This document shows positions 8,896 through 16,939 of a DNA stretch of 59,363 bases, in pieces. The number at the start of each line of letters is the position of its first letter. Position 1 is the stretch's first letter. The stretch lies in NCBI RefSeq assembly GCF_020179405.1, contig NZ_JAICBZ010000014.1:1-59363 (forward strand), written 5' to 3'. The DNA comes from Xinfangfangia pollutisoli. GTDB taxonomy: Bacteria; Pseudomonadota; Alphaproteobacteria; Rhodobacterales; Rhodobacteraceae. Both the position numbers and the translations under genes were made by a program. The notes below the pieces were generated by a model, which was not told where the DNA came from, searched no databases, and saw only the letters and a list, made by a program, of their open reading frames with translations.

Positions 8896-9606
8896 TTAGA
8901 GGCTGATGCTGCCGAAGGCGCGGCTGCTGGTCAGGGCCTGCATCAGCCCCTGCCGCGTCTGGTCGTTGTGGCGGATCATGATCTGCCGCGCCTGCACCGG
9001 ATCGCGCCGGGACAGCACCTCGACAATCTCATGGTGGGAGATGGTGGTTTCGCTGCTGACATCGCGCAGCTGTGCGCCAAGATAGAAGAACCGCTCCAGC
9101 GCGTCGATCTGGCGCGACAGCAGATCCTCCAGCCGCCCGTTGCCCGAGGCGCGGGCGATGGCGAGGTGGAATTCGCGGTTCGCGCTGACGAAGGGGCCAA
9201 GGCTGGGCTGTTCGCCGCGGTCATAGGCCACATCCGCCAGCTTGTTCAGCTGGTCGATCTGTTCGGCCGTCACGCGCATGCAGGCCATTTCGGCGGCCCC
9301 CGCCTCCAGAATCGTGCGGATGTCGAAAAGCTCGTTCATGTCGCCGAAGGTGATCGGCGTGATCTGATAGCCGCGGCGGGGGAAGGTGCGGACCAGCCCC
9401 TCCTGCCGCAGGTTCGACAGCGCCTCGCGCACCGGGGTTTTCGAGATCTTGAACCGTTCGGCCAGCTCGGCCTCGTTGATTTCCTGTCCGGGCTGCAGGG
9501 CGCAGGTCAGGATTTCGGACCGGAGCATTTCATAGACCTTTCCGGTCAGCGAGACGGGCTTTGCCGTCTTCTTCTGGCGCGGTTTCCTGCTTGCGGCGGC
9601 GTCCAA
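8896..9606 (-). CDS. GntR-family regulator, FCD subfamily
   Basis: 236 aa from a TTG at 9606, chosen because a strong GGGAGGGGGA ribosome site lies a few bases upstream and no ATG is near. A basic N-terminal tail precedes the winged helix (VYEMLRSEILTCALQPGQEI, then FKISKTPVREAL), followed by an all-helical FCD effector domain. FCD proteins bind small acids, often metal-assisted, and usually repress uptake and catabolic operons. It lies between the Bug/ABC operon and the deacylase gene, and the same 11-bp motif is found in front of all three units. That supports local and autogenous control. The ligand is unknown. Confidence 0.92.
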   Translation of the reverse strand: MDAAASRKPRQKKTAKPVSLTGKVYEMLRSEILTCALQPGQEINEAELAERFKISKTPVREALSNLRQEGLVRTFPRRGYQITPITFGDMNELFDIRTILEAGAAEMACMRVTAEQIDQLNKLADVAYDRGEQPSLGPFVSANREFHLAIARASGNGRLEDLLSRQIDALERFFYLGAQLRDVSSETTISHHEIVEVLSRRDPVQARQIMIRHNDQTRQGLMQALTSSRAFGSISL

Positions 9607-9685
9607 GGCGATCCCCCTCCCCCGGGGTGCGGTTTCAGCGTGACAGAACAGCCGTGCGGGACGGATGCGGTCTGTGACCAGACTA

Positions 9686-9709
9686 TCTGATATTCCAGGA
9701 ATATATCAA
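9686..9709 (-). promoter_or_regulatory. Candidate autoregulatory promoter/operator of the gntR gene
   Basis: A perfect inverted repeat ATATTCC-A-GGAATAT covers 9690-9704. On the minus strand TTGATA (9709-9704) is 16 bp from GATAGT (9687-9682), and GGAATATCAGA (9696-9686) fills the spacer end. It matches the motif before the two neighbouring transcription units with one difference. Confidence 0.5.
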
Positions 9710-9735
9710 GCTTCCCTCGCAAATCCCGTGCAGAT

Positions 9736-10662
9736 TCATCGCGGAATCCCGATATTCCCGATCTGCCGCCCCTGCCCGAGCCAGGCGCTCTGGCTTTGGC
9801 GCAGCACGATGCCGCCCGCCGGCGCGGCAATCGGCCGGGGCGGCCCGGCGGGCCCGTTCAGCACATGCAGAAGCGCGATCGTCTGCCCCGCGTCCACCCG
9901 GGCGCCCAAGGGCACGACATGTTCCACCACGCCGCGGGCGGGGGCATGGATCTGCGCGCATTCCGGTACGTCGAATTCGATCCCGTCAAAGGCGGGCACC
10001 GTCCCGGCCATCACGCCGCAGGCCACCAGCCCGTTCAGAATGCCCCCCGTCATGACCTCCAGCGCATCGCTGCGCAGGGCACCGCCGCCGCCCTCCACCT
10101 CGACCGAGGCCAGACCGTCCTGCAATGCCGCATGGCAGATCGTACCGGGAACGCAGTCCATATGCTGCACGAAGCGGTAGCCCCAGCCGTGCAGGATCGG
10201 GCGCAGCGCCTCTGGCCCGATGCGGCATCCGGCCGAGGAAAAGCCGAAGACCATGGGCACCACAGCGACATCCCGCCCCCCGGCATGAACGTCGATCAGC
10301 AGATCGGCGCCGGGGAACATGCGGGTGACCAGCCAGTCGGCAATCCGCTCGGTCAGGGTGCCATCGGGCTGGCCGGGGAACACCCGGTTCATGTTCTTCC
10401 CGTCTTCGGTCGCAACCCGCAGCCCCGCGCAGGCGGCCGGATGGTTGACGATGGGCACGATGCGCAGCCGGCCGTTCAGTCGTGCGGGGTCGATCCGCGC
10501 CGCCAGCTGGCGCAGCACGACCTGCGCCTCGTATTCGTCGCCGTGAACGCCGCCGGTCAGCAGGATCGTCGGGCCATCGCCCGACCCGATCTCGGTCCAG
10601 AGCGGCATCTCTGCGGAGGGCAGGGCGGATGGGGCGGCAAGGGATGCGGGCTGCGGGGACAT
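9736..10662 (-). CDS. Succinylglutamate desuccinylase/aspartoacylase family (DoeB-like) deacylase
   Basis: 308 aa from ATG 10662, with GGAG about 5 nt upstream. An in-frame start 16 codons earlier would lie inside the operator. Zinc-site motifs are visible: GGVHGDEYE (His and Glu ligands) and DVHAGG (third His). NMNRVFPGQPDGTLTERIADWL is close to DoeB-type N-acetyl-diaminobutyrate deacetylases, though no other ectoine genes are here. The family removes acyl groups from amino acids in the cytoplasm. In this context it may release an amino acid or amine from an N-acyl substrate for the flavoenzymes. Substrate assignment is inference. Confidence 0.85.
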   Translation of the reverse strand: MSPQPASLAAPSALPSAEMPLWTEIGSGDGPTILLTGGVHGDEYEAQVVLRQLAARIDPARLNGRLRIVPIVNHPAACAGLRVATEDGKNMNRVFPGQPDGTLTERIADWLVTRMFPGADLLIDVHAGGRDVAVVPMVFGFSSAGCRIGPEALRPILHGWGYRFVQHMDCVPGTICHAALQDGLASVEVEGGGGALRSDALEVMTGGILNGLVACGVMAGTVPAFDGIEFDVPECAQIHAPARGVVEHVVPLGARVDAGQTIALLHVLNGPAGPPRPIAAPAGGIVLRQSQSAWLGQGRQIGNIGIPR

Positions 10663-10679
10663 GGCGGCTCCGGTCTGCT

Positions 10680-10701
10680 TCTGATATTTCAAATGAAATA
10701 T
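10680..10701 (-). promoter_or_regulatory. Palindromic operator before the deacylase gene
   Basis: A perfect inverted repeat ATATTTCA-AA-TGAAATAT covers 10684-10701 and, read on the minus strand, ends in GAAATATCAGA (10690-10680), identical to the 11-mer before the Bug operon. A possible -35 TTGCAC (10723-10718) lies 17 bp upstream of the palindrome's TATTTC. It is a likely site for the FCD regulator at 8896-9606. Confidence 0.55.
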
Positions 10702-10753
10702 GAGAAGCACCGCCCCCGTGCAACCCCAAACCCCGCACGGGGCCGAAACCCGG

Positions 10754-11315
10754 TCACGCCTCTGGCGAAAGCCAGCGCAGGGCGGGGCCGACCGGCACGA
10801 TCCCCACCGGGTTCAGCCGCTTGATCGAATAATATCCGCGCTTGATATGGTCGATGTTCACCGTCTCACGCATCCCGGGAAGGGCCGATGTCCGTGCCAG
10901 ATAGGCCGACAATGCGGGGTAGTCGGCAATCCGGCGGAGGTTGGTCTTGAGCAGCCCGTGATAGGCCGCGTCGAACCGCACCAGCGTCACGAGAAGCCGG
11001 ATGTCCGCTTCGGTAATGCGTTCCGCCGTCAGCCAGGGTCCGCCCGCGGCCAGCTCCTCCTCCAGCAGGTCCAGTTCGGTGAACACATCGCGGAACGCCT
11101 CTTCATAGGCGGCCTGCGTGGTGGCGAAACCGGCCCGGTAGACGCCGTTGTTCAGCCGCGGATAGATCCGGCTGTTCAGGGCGTCGATCCGCGGGTTCCT
11201 TCGCAAACTTTGCCGAGCGTCGGCATAGCCTGATCTGCCGCGGCAGCTGCTGGTCCAGCAGGCTGCGCAGGGTGTTAACCCCGGTCGGACCCGTTCCCAC
11301 CACCGCAATCCGCAT
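10754..11315 (-). pseudogene. Deletion scar: start of an FAD/NAD(P)-binding protein joined to the C-terminal half of a glutathionyl-hydroquinone reductase
   Basis: From ATG 11315, preceded by a good ribosome site (GGAGGCGGGAC), about 30 codons read as the start of a flavoprotein (MRIAVVGTGPTGVNTL). The similarity then stops and the frame is lost. In another frame, from about 11195 to 10754, is the C-terminal helical domain of a glutathionyl-hydroquinone reductase (ECM4/YqjG type): RIDALNSRIYPRLNNGVYRAG through to NIDHIKRGYYSIKRLNP. The N-terminal thioredoxin domain with its active cysteine is absent. Two unrelated gene ends meeting within about 30 bp is best read as an internal deletion. A functional product is unlikely. 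Confidence 0.75.
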
Positions 11316-11353
11316 AGCGTCCCGCCTCCGGCGCCGGCTGTTCGGCGCAGCAG

Positions 11354-11382
11354 GGGAACGCAGGCCCGGGCCCCAGGTTCCC
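11354..11382 (-). terminator. Stem-loop after the sulfotransferase-like gene
   Basis: GGGAAC and GTTCCC pair around an inner self-complementary GGCCCGGGCC, 5 nt after the stop of the gene ending at 11388. There is no T tract, so it may be an mRNA 3' end stabiliser rather than a true terminator. Confidence 0.35.
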
Positions 11383-11387
11383 GCGGA

Positions 11388-12101
11388 CTAGGCGTAGGGC
11401 AGCAGCTTTTCGTAGTAGGGAAGCGCCTGATCCAGCAGCGGCCGGAACGCGGGGTCCAGATCGGGCAGCGGCGGTTCGGGATCGCCGAAGCCGGTGCTGG
11501 CATGGACGGCATTGTACCAATGCGGCGCCCAGGCGCCGTCATAGGGTTTCGGGCCGGCAGGCCAGGACAGCATGGCCTCGGTAAAGGGAATCCCCAGACG
11601 CGCGCAAAGATTTTGCAGCGATTCCCGTGGGTTGGCGCGGATCGCCGCGGCATCGGCGACAAGGGGGGCGGTGCCGGTCATCTGGGCCACCTGATCGAAC
11701 AGCTCGGCCTGCTGGACAAAGCCGATATCGGCCAGCGTCGGGGCTTCACGCTTTTGCGCATAGCTGGCGATCACCCGGGCCGGATGGCGGATCAGGAACA
11801 CATTGGTCAGCCCGCGCAGAAAGCCGCGGTCGAAGCCGGGGATCATGTGCAGCGTCATGTGCTTTTGGTAAAACAGGCTCTGTTCCTGCGGAATTGGCCC
11901 CAGACAGGCCGCGGCCACCTGCGCCGGATCGGTCTGCCCGGCGGCGATCACCTGATCCGCCATCGGATGGGCAATGCCCGTCGCAGCCAGATAGGCGGCA
12001 TAGAAGGGTTCATCCCAGACCGCACAATCGCCCCGCGCGGCGAAACTGTACATCATCGCGGTCGAAAGGTTCCGAGGGCCGCTCCACATCGCTATTCGCA
12101 T
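11388..12101 (-). CDS. Sulfotransferase-like P-loop protein
   Basis: 237 aa. The N-terminus MRIAMWSGPRNLSTAMMYSF is a PAPS/P-loop type phosphate-binding segment of the sulfotransferase superfamily, and NVFLIRHPARVIASYAQKR in the middle matches the second phosphate-binding region. It lies 65 nt after a class IV aminotransferase gene on the same strand. A protein of this family fused to a class IV aminotransferase is, as I recall, present in plants as branched-chain-aminotransferase-like proteins, which argues for a shared pathway. Whether it transfers sulfate or acts on another phosphorylated ligand cannot be told from sequence. Confidence 0.75.
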   Translation of the reverse strand: MRIAMWSGPRNLSTAMMYSFAARGDCAVWDEPFYAAYLAATGIAHPMADQVIAAGQTDPAQVAAACLGPIPQEQSLFYQKHMTLHMIPGFDRGFLRGLTNVFLIRHPARVIASYAQKREAPTLADIGFVQQAELFDQVAQMTGTAPLVADAAAIRANPRESLQNLCARLGIPFTEAMLSWPAGPKPYDGAWAPHWYNAVHASTGFGDPEPPLPDLDPAFRPLLDQALPYYEKLLPYA

Positions 12102-12123
12102 GGTCTTTTTCCCGTCTTCCTTG

Positions 12124-12156
12124 CGTCTCTACGCCGTCTCTACGCCGTCTCTACCG
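12124..12156. repeat. Three tandem copies of an 11-bp unit
   Basis: The unit CGTCTCTACGC occurs at 12124-12134 and 12135-12145, followed by a third copy with two changes. It sits between the aminotransferase stop and the sulfotransferase-like start and could vary in copy number by slippage, altering the spacing in the operon. Confidence 0.7.
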
Positions 12157-12166
12157 AACCGCCGGC

Positions 12167-13066
12167 TCAGCCGCCGACCAGCGCCTTGTACAGCCCGCGC
12201 AGCCGTTCGGTGACCGGCCCCATCTGCCCGCTGCCGATTACCCGCCCGTCGATCACGCCCACCGGGGTCTGCGCGCCGAATGTGCCGGTCAGAAAGGCCT
12301 CGTCGGCGCCATAGGTATCGACCAGGCTGAAATTGCGCTCGAACACGGGAATGCCGTTCGCGCGGCACAGGTCGATCACCTTCTGCCGCGTGATCCCGTT
12401 CATGCAATAGTCGCCGGTCGAGGTCCAAACCTGGCCCTTGCGCACGATGAAGAAGTTGCAGGCATTCGTCGTGTTCACGAAACCATGCACATCCAGCATC
12501 AGCGCCTCGTCCGCGCCGGCCTTTTGCGCCGCGATACAGGCCAGGATGCAGTTCAGCTTGGAATGCGAGTTCAGCTTGGGGTCCTGCGTCATCGGCAGGC
12601 CGCGCAGATGCGGAACGGTGGCAAGCGTGATCGGCCGCGGGATCTTGGGCCGGGAATGTTCCATGATGATCACCATGGTCGGCCCCTGCTGCGACAGGGC
12701 CGGATGCTGGAAGGGCCGCGTCTTCACCCCCCGCGTCACCATCAGCCGCGCATGGGCGTCGGTGACCATCGCATTGGCCTTCTGCGTCTCGAACACGGCG
12801 GAAATCACCTGATCGCGGGTCAGCCCGATGTCCAGATCAATGGCTTTCGCGGCCTCGAACAGCCGGTCCATATGCTCGTCCAGAAAGGTCCAGCGGCCGT
12901 TGTACAGTCGGATGCCTTCCCAGACCCCATCGCCCAGCATGAAGCCGGAATCATAGACCGAAACCACCGCCTCGGCCCGGGGCTTCAGCGCACCATTCAC
13001 CCAGATCAGGATCTGCGCGTTGCGGCTGTCTTCTTCGGCCTGATGCGTGGACACATGTTCGGTCAT
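12167..13066 (-). CDS. Class IV PLP-dependent aminotransferase (branched-chain/D-amino acid type)
   Basis: 299 aa. The fold-type IV pattern is clear: VYDSGFMLGDGVWEGIR early, the PLP lysine near K170 in the stretch LNSHSKLNCI, and EALMLDVHGFVNTTNACNFF afterwards. Usual length for the family is about 290-310. It could act on branched-chain, D-amino or aromatic 2-oxo acids; the family name alone does not decide. It forms an apparent two-gene unit with the sulfotransferase-like gene downstream. The class and lysine are visible; the substrate is unknown. Confidence 0.88.
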   Translation of the reverse strand: MTEHVSTHQAEEDSRNAQILIWVNGALKPRAEAVVSVYDSGFMLGDGVWEGIRLYNGRWTFLDEHMDRLFEAAKAIDLDIGLTRDQVISAVFETQKANAMVTDAHARLMVTRGVKTRPFQHPALSQQGPTMVIIMEHSRPKIPRPITLATVPHLRGLPMTQDPKLNSHSKLNCILACIAAQKAGADEALMLDVHGFVNTTNACNFFIVRKGQVWTSTGDYCMNGITRQKVIDLCRANGIPVFERNFSLVDTYGADEAFLTGTFGAQTPVGVIDGRVIGSGQMGPVTERLRGLYKALVGG

Positions 13067-13150
13067 CCCCTGCCCCCTTCAGCGTCGCTGGACTGGCGCC
13101 ACGCTAGGATGCGGCCGCGCGAAGGGGAAGGGCCTGCCCGACAGGCGCGC

Positions 13151-14464
13151 TCAGGCGGCGCTGGGCTTTTGCTGATCGCCGGGATTTTCGGCAGGCTCTG
13201 CCGACAGGGGCGCGGCCTCGGCCGGGTCGGGCGCCGCCTCGGCCGGGGGGCCGGGCAGCAGCCGGTCCAGAATCCGGAACACGGCCGGGTTCAGCACGAT
13301 CGAGACCAGCGCCCCGGCCACGACCAGATCGCGCGCCTCGGGCGGGACGATCGACAGTTTCACCCCCATCACGATCAGGATGAAGGAAAACTCGCCGATC
13401 TGGGCCAGGGCGGCGGCAATGGTCAGCGCCGTCACCCGGTCGCGCCCGAAGGCGCGGACGATCCAATAGGCCGCGGCGGATTTCACCCCCATGATGATCA
13501 GGATCGTCACCATGACCGAGAAGGGCTGCTGGATCAGGATATCGGGGTCGAACAGCATGCCGACCGAGACGAAGAACAGAACGGCAAAGGCATCGCGGAA
13601 GGGCAGCACATCCTTGGTGGCCTGGGCCGACAGGGTTGACCCGGCCATCACCATTCCGGCGAAAAACGCGCCCAGCGCGAAGGAGACACCGAAGATCGAG
13701 GCCGCGACGAAGGCCACGCCCAGCGCAATGGCCAGGACCGAAAGCCGGAACAGCTCGCGCTGGCCGGTGCGCGAGACCATTTCAAGCGCGACCGGAATGA
13801 CCCTGCGCCCGACGATCAGCATCACCGCGACGAAGGCCGCCACCTTGGCCAGCGTGATCAGCAGCACCGCGCCGATCGTGCCGACGCCCAGCTGGGCGAT
13901 TTCGGCGGTTTCGGGTTCGATCGGCTGGGCATCGCCGCCCAACAGGCCCGACAGCGCCGGAATGATCACCAGCGCCACCACCATGGCCAGATCCTCGACG
14001 ATCAGCCAGCCCACGGCGATATGGCCCTGCGGGCTGTGATCCAGCCCCCGATCCTGCAGCGCGCGCAGCAGAACGACGGTCGAGGCGACGGACAGCGCCA
14101 GGCCGAAGATCACCCCGCCGCCCCAGCCCCAGCCCAGAACCAGCCCCAGCGCCGTGCCCATGGCGGTGGCGACGGCGATCTGCGCCAGCGCGCCGGGAAT
14201 GGCGATGCCGCGCACCGCCATCAGCTCGCGCAGGGAAAAATGCATGCCGACGCCGAACATCAGCAGGATCACCCCCATCTCGGCCAGTTCGGTGGCGATG
14301 TCCTGATTGGCGACATAGCCCGGGGTGAAGGGCCCGATCAGCACGCCGGCCGCCAGATAGCCCGCGATCAGCGGCAGGCGCAGCCGATGCGCCAGCAGAC
14401 CCAGAAGGCAGGCCAGGCCAAGGCCGACAGAGATCGTGGTGATCAGCGGAAGATCATGCGGCAT
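13151..14464 (-). CDS. Kef/YbaL-type cation:proton antiporter without RCK domain
   Basis: 437 aa from ATG 14464 (MPHDLPLITTI); an in-frame TTG at 14488 is possible. About twelve membrane segments follow the CPA2 pattern, with GYLAAGVLIGPFTPG near the start and VGWLIVEDLAMV in the ion-path region. YbaL/KefC relatives carry a C-terminal TrkA-N (RCK) nucleotide-binding domain and reach about 550-600 aa. This protein stops after the last helix with a Pro/Ala/Glu-rich tail, so that regulatory domain is missing. It probably exchanges K+ or Na+ for H+ at the inner membrane. Confidence 0.85.
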   Translation of the reverse strand: MPHDLPLITTISVGLGLACLLGLLAHRLRLPLIAGYLAAGVLIGPFTPGYVANQDIATELAEMGVILLMFGVGMHFSLRELMAVRGIAIPGALAQIAVATAMGTALGLVLGWGWGGGVIFGLALSVASTVVLLRALQDRGLDHSPQGHIAVGWLIVEDLAMVVALVIIPALSGLLGGDAQPIEPETAEIAQLGVGTIGAVLLITLAKVAAFVAVMLIVGRRVIPVALEMVSRTGQRELFRLSVLAIALGVAFVAASIFGVSFALGAFFAGMVMAGSTLSAQATKDVLPFRDAFAVLFFVSVGMLFDPDILIQQPFSVMVTILIIMGVKSAAAYWIVRAFGRDRVTALTIAAALAQIGEFSFILIVMGVKLSIVPPEARDLVVAGALVSIVLNPAVFRILDRLLPGPPAEAAPDPAEAAPLSAEPAENPGDQQKPSAA

Positions 14465-14565
14465 CGGCGGTTTCGCGAAAGGGGGCAAGGATCAGGAGCG
14501 CCGCGCCGGCGCCCCTGCCCCAGATATATACCGCTTCCCCCGGTTCAAGGAACCGCGCGTCGGGC

Positions 14566-16821
14566 CTAGCCGATCCGGCAGGCCGCCAGCGCCGCCATGT
14601 TCAGGATGTCATTGGCGGTGGCCGAGGTCGAACAGATCTGGATCGGCTTCTTCACCCCGGTCAGGATCGGGCCGATCACCGTGGCCCCCGCCAGTTCCTG
14701 CATCAGCTTGACCGAGATCGAGGCCGAATGCCGGGCCGGCACCACCAGGATATTCGCGGGCCCGGTCAGCCGGCAGAACGGGTAATGCCGCATCTGATCC
14801 ATGTTCAGCGCCACATCGACGGTCATTTCGCCTTCATATTCGAAATCGACCTGCATCCGGTCCAGCACCGCCGGGGCGCGGTGCATCTTGGTGGCGCGCT
14901 CGGACACCGGATAGCCGAAGGTCGAGAAGGACACGAAGGCCACCCGCGGCTCCAGCCCCAGATTGCGCGCGACGCCCGCGGCGCGGACGGCGATATTGGC
15001 CAGATCCTGCTCTTCGGGCCATTCATGCACCAGCGTGTCGGTGATCAGGACGATGCGCCCCTTGACCAGAAGCGCCGTCACCCCCACCGCACCATCGGCG
15101 GCCGAGGCGTCGAACACCGTGTTCATCAGGTTCAGCACATGCGCCGATTTCCGGGTGGCCCCGGTGACCAGCCCGTCGCCATGGCCATGCGCCAGCATCA
15201 GCGCGGCGAAGACATGGCGGTCGCGGGCGGCCAGGCGGTGGATGTCCTGCCGGTCATGGCCCTGGCGCTGCAGGCGCTGGTACAGGAAATCCTTGTAGGC
15301 ATCGAGATGGCGCGTGTTCGCGGCATTGACAATTTCCAGCTCGCGCACCGCATCGGCCAGACCGGCGGCTTCCAGCTTTTCGCGCACATCGGCCTCGCGC
15401 CCGACGACCAGCGCCTTGCCATAGCCGCCGCGCTGATAGGCCACGGCCGCGCGCAGCACCCGCGGCTCGTCGCCTTCGGCAAAGATCATCCGGGCCTGGG
15501 CCTGGCGGGCGCGGGCATGCACGCCCTGCAGGATCGACGCCGTGGGATCCATGCGCGAGCGCAGGCTGGATTCATAGGCCTTCATGTCGATGATCGGCCG
15601 CCGCGCGACGCCGGTATCCATGCCCGCCTTGGCAACAGCCGGCGGGATCACATGGATCAGCCGGGGGTCGAAGGGCGTGGGGATGATGTAATCGCGCCCG
15701 AAAGACAGCTTGCGGCCATAGGCCATCGCCACTTCATCCGGCACATCCTCGCGCGCAAGCGCCGCAAGGGCGCGGGCACAGGCCAGCTTCATCTCGTCAT
15801 TGATGGCGCGGGCGTGAATGTCCAGCGCCCCGCGGAACAGATAGGGAAAGCCCAGAACGTTGTTGACCTGGTTGGGGTAATCCGACCGGCCTGTGGCCAC
15901 GATCGCATCGGGGCGCACGGCATGCGCCTCTTCCGGCGTGATCTCGGGATCGGGGTTCGCCATGGCGAAGATCACCGGGTTTTCCGCCATGGTCGAGACC
16001 ATTTCGGGCGTCACCGCCCCCTTGGCCGACACGCCCAGGAACACATCGGCGCCCACCATCGCCTCTTCCAGGCTGCGCAGATCTGTCTTCACCGCATGGG
16101 CGGATTTCCACTGGTTCATCCCCTCGGTCCGGCCCTGGTAGATGACGCCCTTGGTGTCGCACATGATGCAATTCTCATGCCGCGCGCCCATGGTCTTCAA
16201 CAGTTCCAGACAGGCGATCCCCGCCGCCCCCGCCCCGTTCAGGACGATCTTCACATCCTCGATCTTCTTGCCCGACAGCTCCAGCGCGTTGATCAGCCCC
16301 GCGGCACAGATCACCGCAGTGCCATGCTGGTCGTCATGGAACACCGGAATGTCCATGATCTCTTTCAGGCGCTGTTCGATGATGAAACATTCCGGCGCCT
16401 TGATGTCTTCAAGGTTGATGCCGCCGAAGGTCGGGCCCATCAGGCTGACCGCCTTGATGATCTCATCCGCGTCTTCGGTGTCCAGCTCGATGTCGATCGC
16501 ATTCACATCGGCAAAGCGCTTGAACAGCACCGCCTTGCCTTCCATCACCGGCTTGCTTGCCAGCGCGCCCAGATTGCCCAGGCCCAGAATGGCGGTGCCG
16601 TTCGAGATCACCGCAACCATATTGCCCTTGACGGTATAGTCATAGGCGGTCTCGGGCCGCTCGGCGATGGCCTGCACCGGCACGGCCACGCCCGGCGAAT
16701 AGGCCAGCGACAGATCGCGCTGCGTGGCCATCGGCACCGAGGCCACCACGTCGAATTTGCCAGGATAGGGTTCCAGGTGATAGGCAAGCGCCTCTTCGGG
16801 CGTGATCTTCGCGCGGGACAT
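14566..16821 (-). CDS. maeB: NADP-type malic enzyme with phosphotransacetylase-like C-terminal domain
   Basis: 751 aa from ATG 16821, with a textbook GGAGGAGGAG upstream. The malic domain covers about residues 15-155 (SLAYSPGVAVPV, DIPVFHDDQHGTA), the NAD(P) domain follows (VLNGAGAAGIACLELL), and from about 425 a phosphotransacetylase-like domain (KSAHVLNLMN, GPANILVVPARHSASI). This fused layout and length are those of MaeB. It decarboxylates malate to pyruvate, making NADPH; in such fusions the C-terminal domain usually lacks phosphotransacetylase activity but responds to acetyl-CoA. It is divergent from mutS. Confidence 0.95.
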   Translation of the reverse strand: MSRAKITPEEALAYHLEPYPGKFDVVASVPMATQRDLSLAYSPGVAVPVQAIAERPETAYDYTVKGNMVAVISNGTAILGLGNLGALASKPVMEGKAVLFKRFADVNAIDIELDTEDADEIIKAVSLMGPTFGGINLEDIKAPECFIIEQRLKEIMDIPVFHDDQHGTAVICAAGLINALELSGKKIEDVKIVLNGAGAAGIACLELLKTMGARHENCIMCDTKGVIYQGRTEGMNQWKSAHAVKTDLRSLEEAMVGADVFLGVSAKGAVTPEMVSTMAENPVIFAMANPDPEITPEEAHAVRPDAIVATGRSDYPNQVNNVLGFPYLFRGALDIHARAINDEMKLACARALAALAREDVPDEVAMAYGRKLSFGRDYIIPTPFDPRLIHVIPPAVAKAGMDTGVARRPIIDMKAYESSLRSRMDPTASILQGVHARARQAQARMIFAEGDEPRVLRAAVAYQRGGYGKALVVGREADVREKLEAAGLADAVRELEIVNAANTRHLDAYKDFLYQRLQRQGHDRQDIHRLAARDRHVFAALMLAHGHGDGLVTGATRKSAHVLNLMNTVFDASAADGAVGVTALLVKGRIVLITDTLVHEWPEEQDLANIAVRAAGVARNLGLEPRVAFVSFSTFGYPVSERATKMHRAPAVLDRMQVDFEYEGEMTVDVALNMDQMRHYPFCRLTGPANILVVPARHSASISVKLMQELAGATVIGPILTGVKKPIQICSTSATANDILNMAALAACRIG

Positions 16822-16939
16822 GCTGTCTCCTCCTCCGGGGCTTGGGTCATATCCGCTCATACGCGACCTGCAAAGCACGATTCGCGGCCTTTTCGCCGTC
16901 CGACGGGGCGGTTAGGGTCGGCGGGCCAAAGGGGGACGC

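Noticed and set aside
12129-12428. Minus-strand 99-codon ORF over the tandem repeat
   Set aside because: It reads the end of the aminotransferase gene in a wrong frame.
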